Shown here: positions 8,373 to 14,290 of the stretch, piece by piece | Position numbering within the stretch: the stretch's first letter is position 1 | How the letters are laid out: each line of letters starts with the position of its first letter | From: Cellvibrionales bacterium UBA7375 | GTDB taxonomy: Bacteria; Pseudomonadota; Gammaproteobacteria; Pseudomonadales; Porticoccaceae | Direction of reading: 5' to 3' | DNA length: 21,401 nucleotides | NCBI GenBank assembly: GCA_002469845.1 | Contig: DKNZ01000020.1 | Location: 1 to 21,401 of the forward strand | Made by a program: the position numbers and the translations under genes | The notes under the pieces: generated by a model | Databases searched by the model: none | Told to the model about the DNA's origin: nothing | What the model saw: the letters and a program-made list of their open reading frames with translations, nothing else

Positions 8373-9638
8373 ATGTTTTTCTTAAACCATAAAACGCCTC
8401 TACGCAGATATCTGCTAGTTACTATGGTTTGCTTTTTGCCCATTTTTAGTCAACTGCATGCCCAACAAGATCTCGAAGATAACAATCCTAGAGCAGAAAA
8501 TTGGTACCAAGTAGAAGTCATATTATTCGATCAACATTCCATTACTGGAACTGAATCAGCGCCAACAGACCTTGATATTGGTTTTCCAACAAATTGGCTT
8601 GAATTAAGTGACCAATACCCCAATAGCGGCATAATGCGTCGCCCTATTTTTGATCCGTCCTCCACTGCATCAATTTCACAGCCAAAGAAGGATGACTTAA
8701 CTGCGCGCTTATCAGTTTTACTAGGCACCAACCAATACCAATTCCACAATTATAACCATGGTTCCACACTGGTTCCCGAAGCGTCTATCCCCTACCAGAA
8801 TAACCGAAGTGAAACCCCTGATGTACCTGAACTCACTCAGTTTGATGATTTGGATATAGTGGACGAGACCGATTATTTTTCGGCTGACACTGGCAAGATT
8901 GGCTTTGTACCCGTGTATGAGCAACCCTATCAAATCCTTAGCAAAAAATTTAGAGATCTCAACGATACTGCAAGAGCTTTAAAAAGAAGAAAGTACACAA
9001 TTCGCTTTCATGAAGCATGGCGCTTTCAAATTGATTCTAAAGAAAAAAGTCCATGGGTAATCGTTAAAACAGAGCAACAACTGGCTAACAGACAAATCAT
9101 TGAAGGGTCAATACGCTTTTATAAATCTAGATACCTACATTTTGAAACTAATTTGTGGCGAATTAATTTCTTGCCTTCCCAAAATATGGAAATTGTACTG
9201 CCAGAAATTCCTCAACAGGCCCTAAATTCGGAACAGAAAGCGCTATTAAAAGCTTTGGAGTTTTCCAATAAACTTTCAACTATTGTGCCCAATACTTCGA
9301 TATCCAATGATCAGTCAGTTAAAGGGTTAGATGATATGCCAGAGGGCGTTGAGGCTGTGCTTAATAACTACAATCTTAATTCTGTGGTTCCTTTACTGGG
9401 TACTAATGCTCAATTCACCGAACAGTTAGTTACCAGTGATTCTACTAATAATTATCCCATCAAAGAGATATGGCCGATAAGACAGTCAAAGCGAATACAA
9501 GAAGATGAAGTCTATTATATTGATCACCCACAAATGGGTGCGCTGGTCACTATTAAAAGCTTTGAGCCATTGCCTATTAATCTTCCGTCCCAAGAAGAAC
9601 TATCAACAGAACTGTCTGAGTCAGAAATAGTAAATTAA
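8373..9638 (+). CDS. csiV: CsiV-family peptidoglycan-binding protein
   Basis: Probable periplasmic CsiV-family protein. In Vibrio cholerae CsiV binds peptidoglycan and is needed for PBP1A/LpoA-dependent wall synthesis. The 421-residue protein starts with a Sec signal peptide (basic MFFLNHKTPLRRYLL, hydrophobic core, likely cleavage after LHA near residue 30). The mature start has the family signature ENWYQVEVILFDQ. A middle core has FHEAWRF near 213-219 and IEGSIRFYKSRYLHF. The C-terminal signature is DEVYYIDHPQMGALVTIKSF. Acidic, variable linkers (about 120-180 and 300-365) make it longer than the Vibrio protein as I remember it. The ATG is preceded by AAGGA about 7 bases away. It lies 22 bp behind mfd, and only 4 bp separate it from the convergent lipocalin gene, with no terminator between. 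The exact partner here is inferred. Confidence 0.85.
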   Translation: MFFLNHKTPLRRYLLVTMVCFLPIFSQLHAQQDLEDNNPRAENWYQVEVILFDQHSITGTESAPTDLDIGFPTNWLELSDQYPNSGIMRRPIFDPSSTASISQPKKDDLTARLSVLLGTNQYQFHNYNHGSTLVPEASIPYQNNRSETPDVPELTQFDDLDIVDETDYFSADTGKIGFVPVYEQPYQILSKKFRDLNDTARALKRRKYTIRFHEAWRFQIDSKEKSPWVIVKTEQQLANRQIIEGSIRFYKSRYLHFETNLWRINFLPSQNMEIVLPEIPQQALNSEQKALLKALEFSNKLSTIVPNTSISNDQSVKGLDDMPEGVEAVLNNYNLNSVVPLLGTNAQFTEQLVTSDSTNNYPIKEIWPIRQSKRIQEDEVYYIDHPQMGALVTIKSFEPLPINLPSQEELSTELSESEIVN

Positions 9639-9642
9639 TAGT

Positions 9643-10152
9643 CTAGTGCTTAACCAGAATAAGATCTTCCAAATTAAAGCCTAATTCTTCAGCACTGGAT
9701 CTAAAATGATTCATTAGATCATCTGAGACCTCAGGCGTCCGCGCAAGTAGCCATAAATAATTGGTAGTGTTGCCAGCAACAAATGCATATTGATAGTCTT
9801 GTTGGTCTAATTCAAAGATCACGTAAGATCCGAAAAAAGGACCAAAAAAAGAGACTTTAAAATGGCCAAGGGTTGAATCTTCAACAAAATACGCCCTGCC
9901 CTCTGCCTGTTCTTGCAAACCTGTTTCCGTATTGATCCCAGAATTAATAACTTTAATACCACCATCATCTTTTAATGAATAATTAGCAGAAACAGCCTCT
10001 AAATCCCGCTCAAACGAATGATCAAGTCTTGCAATTTCATACCAACGACCCAGATAGCGATCTAATTCAAAGTTTTTAACCGGCACAACACCATCGGGAA
10101 CAGAGAGACAGCTTGTTATCATTAAACAACCCAAAATTAGAACATATCGCAT
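9643..10152 (-). CDS. blc: Outer-membrane lipocalin (Blc-type lipoprotein)
   Basis: Bacterial lipocalin, a lipid-anchored beta-barrel that binds fatty acids or lysophospholipids and is linked to envelope stress. The start chosen is the ATG at 10150-10152 (169 residues), because the sequence from there, MRYVLILGCLMITSC, is a compact lipoprotein signal peptide with lipobox I-T-S-C and acylated C15. An in-frame GTG five codons upstream would add MRSGL and sits directly against GGAG, so it cannot be ruled out. Lipocalin signatures are the GxW motif at 35-37 in LGRWYEIARLDHSFERD, then NYSLKDDGGIKVINSG, the barrel strands GHFKVSFFGPFFGSYVIFEL and the closing YLWLLARTPEV. It is the third gene of the nagZ operon, 33 bp after the channel gene from this start (18 bp from the GTG). 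Confidence 0.93.
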   Translation of the reverse strand: MRYVLILGCLMITSCLSVPDGVVPVKNFELDRYLGRWYEIARLDHSFERDLEAVSANYSLKDDGGIKVINSGINTETGLQEQAEGRAYFVEDSTLGHFKVSFFGPFFGSYVIFELDQQDYQYAFVAGNTTNYLWLLARTPEVSDDLMNHFRSSAEELGFNLEDLILVKH

Positions 10153-10185
10153 TAAGCCTGACCTCACCTCCGCTTTACCACTGCA

Positions 10186-11283
10186 TTACTTATCTGATGC
10201 CGACTCAAGTCCTGAGGGCGCTATATGTAATGTTGAGGTTGGGAACGCTATTTCTGCTTTATTATCATCAATAATAGCCGCCACTTTAAGCAGAATATCT
10301 TGCTTGATTTCGTGGAATTTTACCCATTGGGTTGTCTTGGTGTAGGCATAGACAAAAAAGTCTAAAGAACTAGGGGCAAACTTATCAAAATTCACAATTA
10401 TAACCTCGTCAGAATCTATTTCATTATGCTCTTGCAACATAGCAGTCACCTGATCAATTATTGGTGTCATACAGGAAATATCATCATAGCGAATACCAAC
10501 CGACTCATAGATTCTTCTATTGGTCATTCGGGATGGATTCTCAACCGATATACTGGCAAATATAGAATTAGGTATGTACAAAGGACGCTTATCAAAGGTT
10601 CTAATACGGGTTAGACGCCAGCCAATATCCTCTACCGTACCTTCTATTTCTTTATCTGGAGAACGCACCCAATCACCCACCGAAAATGGACGATCTAGGT
10701 AAATCATTAATCCACCAAAAAAATTAGCTAAAAGATCTTTAGCTGCAAAACCCACTGCAATACCGCCTATACCGCCAAAGGCCAGTAATCCAGATATGCT
10801 ATAACCCAAAAACTGCATAATCACCAAAATAGCGGTAATAAGAACAGCGGCACGAAATAGCTTAGACACTGCCTTTACTGTGGTTGGATCCATAGGCTTA
10901 GTCATAAACAAAGGATCTAAAAGATTGCGCTCAACACGTTTGATGAAACCATTGATAAACAACGCGCCTAAAATAATAAATGCTAAACGATTTGCCGGTT
11001 CAATAAGCGCCTGTAATGGTGAGTCAATTCGCTGGGCTGTTATGCCAATGGCAAAATTTATACCCAGTATCCATACCAACCAAATAGCCGGCGCACGGCA
11101 GGCCTCTAGAAAAGCATCGTCCCACACCGTCGGTGTTTTAGCTGCTTTTAGTTGAAGGCGATTAAATAATTTATTTAAAAGATAACCTGCAAGCAGCGCT
11201 GCAAAAACAATTAAAAAAAGCTCACCTATCCATAAATAGGTTTCACCGGTTAAATTTACTAGCCAAGATTCAAGTGCATTCAT
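10186..11283 (-). CDS. MscS-family small-conductance mechanosensitive channel
   Basis: Inner-membrane channel of the MscS superfamily, expected to gate under membrane tension and release solutes on hypo-osmotic shock. The protein has 365 residues. Hydrophobic helices are near residues 15-37, 65-84, 98-115 and 143-160. The pore helix with the glycine/alanine-rich family motif GGIGGIAVGFAAKDLLANFF spans 170-189 and is followed by GGLMIYLDRPFSVGDWV. Then come the beta domain (EIEGTVEDIGWRLTRIRTFDK, PNSIFASISVENPSR) and a mixed alpha/beta C-terminus. It has more N-terminal helices than the minimal E. coli MscS, resembling the YnaI/YbdG size class. The ATG is one base after the nagZ stop, with an AGGA Shine-Dalgarno inside nagZ, so it is translationally coupled to nagZ. 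Confidence 0.93.
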   Translation of the reverse strand: MNALESWLVNLTGETYLWIGELFLIVFAALLAGYLLNKLFNRLQLKAAKTPTVWDDAFLEACRAPAIWLVWILGINFAIGITAQRIDSPLQALIEPANRLAFIILGALFINGFIKRVERNLLDPLFMTKPMDPTTVKAVSKLFRAAVLITAILVIMQFLGYSISGLLAFGGIGGIAVGFAAKDLLANFFGGLMIYLDRPFSVGDWVRSPDKEIEGTVEDIGWRLTRIRTFDKRPLYIPNSIFASISVENPSRMTNRRIYESVGIRYDDISCMTPIIDQVTAMLQEHNEIDSDEVIIVNFDKFAPSSLDFFVYAYTKTTQWVKFHEIKQDILLKVAAIIDDNKAEIAFPTSTLHIAPSGLESASDK

Positions 11284-11284
11284 C

Positions 11285-12316
11285 TTAAGTTCCTGTATCA
11301 GTCAGCTGCTGAAGTGTTTTTATTGTCTGTTGGTAACGCGTGTTTTTATTTAACTGCTCCCAATTAAGGGACTTACTAGCTCTCATTGTGGCAATTTTTT
11401 CACAACCTTTCACCTCTAATCGCTCCAAATAGGCTAAAACTTCCCTAGCGCCCTCAGGACAATTACAGACTAGTATCATATCGCATCCAGCGCTAAGTGC
11501 CATCTCAGTTTTTTCGATATAGCCGCCAGCAACATCAGCGCCTTTCATGCTGAGATCATCACTAAAAATGACGCCCTTAAAACCAATATTTGAACGCAAA
11601 ATTTGCTGTAACCAATACTTGGAAAAACCCACAGAGGATGAATCAATACTAGGAAAAGTAATATGCGCTGGCATAATACCGGCTAATTCTGCACTCAGTG
11701 CAACAAAGGGCTGCAAATCTCTTTCTTCTAATTCGGCCATTGATCTATGATCTACCGGTGCCTCTAAGTGACTATCGGCTACTACGCCACCATGACCGGG
11801 GAAATGCTTTCCTGTAGCCGCCATACCGGCTTCATTCATTCCTGAAATAAAAGCGTTTGCAGCTACTATAACTCGCTCGGCAGAATCGGAAAAAGACCGA
11901 TCACCAATAATACTGCTGTGATGTCTGTCCACATCTAAAACCGGGGCAAAACTGATATCCAAACCACAGGCTAAAACTTCTGAGGCCATAAGCCAGCCAA
12001 CATTTTTAGCGAGCTCTAGCCCTTTATCTAAGTCAGATGCAATCAAATCCCCTAGAATTTGCATTGACGGTAAACAGGTAAAACCCTGATTAAAACGCTG
12101 AACACGACCACCCTCTTGATCCACAGCGATCAAAATATACTCAGAACACCTTCGAATATCTTCCACCAAATCGCATACTTGCTGTTTGCTATGGATATTA
12201 CGAGCGAACAAAATAACGCCACCAATGTGGTTATTTGCAAGCAGATCTCGCTCAGCCGGTAATAATTGGGTGCCTTCCAAATCAAGCATAAGGCGTCCGT
12301 ATATCTGATTTTCCAT
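11285..12316 (-). CDS. nagZ: Beta-N-acetylhexosaminidase NagZ
   Basis: Cytosolic family-3 glycosidase of cell-wall recycling. It removes GlcNAc from GlcNAc-1,6-anhydroMurNAc(-peptide), yielding the muropeptides that induce AmpC in species that have it. The start is placed at the ATG at 12314-12316 (343 residues, MENQIYGRLMLDLEG), which aligns with the family start. In-frame GTG and TTG codons at 12328 and 12331 would only add a few unaligned residues. Signatures: VDQEGGRVQRF at 65-75, the GH3 motif KHFPGHG-x4-DSH at 170-183 with catalytic H183, and the nucleophile D253 in FSDDLSMKG. Length is normal. It heads an operon with the mechanosensitive channel and lipocalin genes and is divergent from lexA. 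Confidence 0.96.
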   Translation of the reverse strand: MENQIYGRLMLDLEGTQLLPAERDLLANNHIGGVILFARNIHSKQQVCDLVEDIRRCSEYILIAVDQEGGRVQRFNQGFTCLPSMQILGDLIASDLDKGLELAKNVGWLMASEVLACGLDISFAPVLDVDRHHSSIIGDRSFSDSAERVIVAANAFISGMNEAGMAATGKHFPGHGGVVADSHLEAPVDHRSMAELEERDLQPFVALSAELAGIMPAHITFPSIDSSSVGFSKYWLQQILRSNIGFKGVIFSDDLSMKGADVAGGYIEKTEMALSAGCDMILVCNCPEGAREVLAYLERLEVKGCEKIATMRASKSLNWEQLNKNTRYQQTIKTLQQLTDTGT

Positions 12317-12355
12317 CTTGCTAATCACCAAATGGTTATAAAAAATACAGATCTC

Positions 12356-12385
12356 ATTCTACCTATAACTATGTATTGCTAACAA
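12356..12385 (-). promoter_or_regulatory. Candidate sigma-70 promoter for the nagZ operon
   Basis: On the minus strand TTGTTA (complement of 12380-12385, 4/6) is followed after 18 bp by TAGAAT (complement of 12356-12361, 5/6). The predicted start is near 12349, about 33 nt before the nagZ ATG. It lies some 47 bp from the nearest LexA box, so nagZ is probably not directly under LexA control. Confidence 0.5.
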
Positions 12386-12414
12386 ACAGAACATGTTTTT
12401 TTACACTAAAGAAC

Positions 12415-12442
12415 TTGCATAGCCTTAAATACTGTATATAAT
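12415..12442 (+). promoter_or_regulatory. lexA promoter
   Basis: TTGCAT (12415-12420) and a perfect TATAAT (12437-12442) are separated by 16 bp. The -10 lies inside LexA box 1, so bound LexA would block RNA polymerase directly. The predicted start near 12449 leaves a leader of about 22 nt. Confidence 0.75.
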
Positions 12443-12447
12443 AACAG
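12432..12447. promoter_or_regulatory. LexA box 1 (SOS operator)
   Basis: CTGTATATAATAACAG matches the gammaproteobacterial SOS consensus CTGT-N8-ACAG exactly, with an AT-only centre. It covers the lexA -10 hexamer and implies autorepression. Confidence 0.92.
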
Positions 12448-12462
12448 GCTATATATATACAG
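12447..12462. promoter_or_regulatory. LexA box 2 (degenerate, overlapping)
   Basis: GGCTATATATATACAG has a perfect right half (ACAG) and an AT-alternating centre, but its left half is GGCT in place of CTGT. It shares one base with box 1 and its ACAG runs into the lexA Shine-Dalgarno AGGAG (12461-12465). The centre-to-centre distance is 15 bp. E. coli lexA also has two boxes, spaced further apart as I recall. Confidence 0.55.
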
Positions 12463-12471
12463 GAGTCTTTG

Positions 12472-13077
12472 ATGGAACGTTTAACCGCTAGACAACAACA
12501 AATCTTTGATCTTATTAAAGATAACCTAGATCAGACAGGTTACCCACCTACCCGCGCTGAAATTGCTGAACAGCTTGGTTTTCGTTCAGCTAATGCTGCA
12601 GAAGACCACCTAAAAGCACTCGCACGCAAGGGAGCGATTGAAATGATTCCTGGTGCCTCTAGGGGTATTCGTATTGCCGAGCAGGTATTGGGAATACCTA
12701 TTGTTGGGCGTGTTGCTGCCGGGGAGCCTATTCTTGCTGAGCAAAATATCGAAGACTATCAAGAGGTCCCTTCAAGTACGTTTCATCCACATGCTGATTA
12801 TTTTTTAAGAGTACAAGGTCAAAGTATGGTTGATGTGGGTATTATGGATGGCGATTTATTAGCCGTTCATCAGCAACCTACTGCAGAAAACCAGCAAATT
12901 GTAGTTGCTAGAGTGGATGGTGAAGTCACTGTAAAGCGGCTAAAAAGAACTAGAAGCAAACATGAAATACATCTTTTACCTGAAAACGAACAGTACTCTC
13001 CGATTATGGTTGATTTACGTCATCAGGATTTTGCCATAGAAGGGCTGGCTGTCGGCGTTGTAAGGGTTGCTATTTAA
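12472..13077 (+). CDS. lexA: SOS repressor LexA
   Basis: Transcriptional repressor of the SOS regulon, inactivated by RecA-stimulated self-cleavage. The 201-residue protein starts at the ATG at 12472 (MERLTARQQQIFDLI), with AGGAG 6 bases upstream. An in-frame TTG one codon earlier is too close to the Shine-Dalgarno. The N-terminal winged helix-turn-helix (PPTRAEIAEQLGFRSANAAE, residues 25-44) matches E. coli closely. The cleavage site is A83-G84 in GRVAAGEP, and the Ser-Lys dyad is S118 (GQSMVDVGIMDGD) and K155 (VTVKRLK), each one less than in E. coli. The C-terminus ends IEGLAVGVVRVAI. It is autoregulated through the boxes upstream. Its stop lies 5 bp from the convergent ferredoxin gene. No sulA follows, unlike Pseudomonas. 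Confidence 0.99.
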   Translation: MERLTARQQQIFDLIKDNLDQTGYPPTRAEIAEQLGFRSANAAEDHLKALARKGAIEMIPGASRGIRIAEQVLGIPIVGRVAAGEPILAEQNIEDYQEVPSSTFHPHADYFLRVQGQSMVDVGIMDGDLLAVHQQPTAENQQIVVARVDGEVTVKRLKRTRSKHEIHLLPENEQYSPIMVDLRHQDFAIEGLAVGVVRVAI

Positions 13078-13082
13078 GACGC

Positions 13083-13448
13083 TTAAGAAGCCCCTAAATC
13101 ACCCTTAGCAAAGATATACTCCTCTACTGGAACCCCTTTTATAACATGCTCTTGGAGAATTTTTTCTATTACCTCTGGGCTGCAACTGTGATACCAGGTT
13201 CCGTCTGGGTAACTCACCATTATGGGGCCTTGCTTGCATACTCTTAAACAGCCTACTTTTGAACGCAACACCCCTGATTCAACATCCATCAGTTTTAGCT
13301 CTTTAATACGTGCCTTTAGGTAGCTCCAAGAATCCTGAGCCAACTCTGGGGAGCTACATAATCCTGCCGTACACAACATAAGGTGTTGACGCTGACTTGA
13401 AACATGATGATTGGCAGCAATTTTTTTTAAAACATCAATGTCAGACAT
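13083..13448 (-). CDS. (2Fe-2S) ferredoxin domain protein, thioredoxin-like fold
   Basis: Small soluble protein (121 residues) of the thioredoxin-like [2Fe-2S] ferredoxin family. Likely cluster ligands are C26 and C31 in LMLCTAGLC and C67 and C71 in KVGCLRVCKQGP. The following IMVSYPDGTWYHSCSPEVIEKILQEH and the C-terminal GVPVEEYIF are typical of this group. A fifth cysteine, C89, is not a usual ligand. The start is the ATG at 13446-13448 (MSDIDVLKKIAANHH). A longer in-frame version from 13529 would add a basic, unconserved-looking 27 residues and overlap the upstream gene, so I reject it. It is the last gene of the topA cluster, convergent with lexA. The redox partner is unknown. Confidence 0.85.
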   Translation of the reverse strand: MSDIDVLKKIAANHHVSSQRQHLMLCTAGLCSSPELAQDSWSYLKARIKELKLMDVESGVLRSKVGCLRVCKQGPIMVSYPDGTWYHSCSPEVIEKILQEHVIKGVPVEEYIFAKGDLGAS

Positions 13449-13471
13449 CTCTTGACACCTATCTAATGGAT

Positions 13472-13711
13472 TTAATGGACCGTATCGCTTGGTTCTTGTT
13501 CTTGCGCCATGACCGTAGCCTGCTCCCAATCAATTACTGCCTGGATGCCAGAGTCAATCATTTCTTTAGCAATTTCAACCTGTTGATCGCCCAAATACTC
13601 TTTTACCTTGGGTGAGAATTTAACTTGTACAAGTGTTTCATCAACACCGGCACGTTGCAATCCAATATCGCCATTTTCTAAAATGATTAGCTCAAATGCT
13701 GGTGTACTCAT
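13472..13711 (-). CDS. Small conserved hypothetical protein (79 aa)
   Basis: A 79-residue acidic protein without signal peptide, membrane segment or recognisable catalytic motif: MSTPAFELIILENGDIGLQR, then AGVDETLVQVKFSPKVKEYL, an amphipathic stretch VEIAKEMIDSGIQAVIDWEQ and a polar tail. I judge it real because it has an ATG start, fills the gap between two same-strand genes with little overlap, and ends 23 bp before the ferredoxin start. I also recall a protein of similar size and N-terminus in the Pseudomonas lexA-topA interval (PA3009), but cannot confirm this without alignment. Likely a cytosolic protein co-transcribed with topA; function unknown. Confidence 0.7.
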   Translation of the reverse strand: MSTPAFELIILENGDIGLQRAGVDETLVQVKFSPKVKEYLGDQQVEIAKEMIDSGIQAVIDWEQATVMAQEQEPSDTVH

Positions 13712-13757
13712 TAGGTTTTATCTCAATATAAAATTAGGTAATAGGTTTAATATACGA

Positions 13758-14285
13758 TTAGAATTCGATCATCATATCTCTATGTCTTTCCACGAGTTCA
13801 TTCATTTGTTTAGACCAGTCCATAGCTTGATCCAAATCCCAATCCACCGCTTTTCTCTTTGAGTTAGACGCATCGTCAAGCGATAGCATGGGTAAACGAT
13901 CTGCATCCATTTCAGCTTTGCGAATAATCGGCAAGGATGAAAGCTGACTAAAGGCATAGAGCATTTCATTTGCCCAAGCGTTATTATTGTAAAACAGTTG
14001 TTTTAATTCTGTTGATTCTGCAGGTTGTTTTCCATCTGCCATTAGACTGTCTTCTAGATCATCGACCGATTTGATAATTGATGGATCTTTTACCTTGTAG
14101 TTACTAGCTACATCTTGCAGGTGCCAAGCCCAAGCTTGTCCGAGGTGAAGGGTGATTGATTGAGCTAAAGAAACTCGCAGATGTCTATCTTGAGAAGCGC
14201 TAGAATTAGCTTCAATTAGTTTGATAAGCTTCTTGGCAAAAAGTAGCTTTTGGTTGACGGCGGATAAGTAGGAGCAGGTACTCAC
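13758..14285 (-). CDS. DUF6586-like hypothetical protein
   Basis: A 175-residue, mostly helical soluble protein. The N-terminal stretch YLSAVNQKLLFAKKLIKLIE followed by SLAQSITLHLGQAWAWHLQD resembles the DUF6586 family that sits directly behind topA in Pseudomonas (PA3010), where similar residues read NQKLYFA-x-L. Family assignment is by recall of pattern and context. The start is GTG at 14283-14285, 5 bp after the topA stop, without a clear Shine-Dalgarno. No ATG occurs before the conserved N-terminal segment, so initiation is probably coupled to topA termination. No enzyme motif or membrane segment is visible. Function unknown. Confidence 0.75.
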   Translation of the reverse strand: MSTCSYLSAVNQKLLFAKKLIKLIEANSSASQDRHLRVSLAQSITLHLGQAWAWHLQDVASNYKVKDPSIIKSVDDLEDSLMADGKQPAESTELKQLFYNNNAWANEMLYAFSQLSSLPIIRKAEMDADRLPMLSLDDASNSKRKAVDWDLDQAMDWSKQMNELVERHRDMMIEF

Positions 14286-14290
14286 TATAT

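Noticed and set aside
13449..13529. 27-residue N-terminal extension of the ferredoxin-like protein
   Set aside because: It overlaps the preceding 79-aa gene, is basic and unlike the family, and the internal ATG at 13446-13448 gives a normal family start.
13472..13711. 79-aa protein as a divergent SulA
   Set aside because: No SulA-like central motif is visible, it is on the opposite strand from lexA and it has no LexA box upstream.
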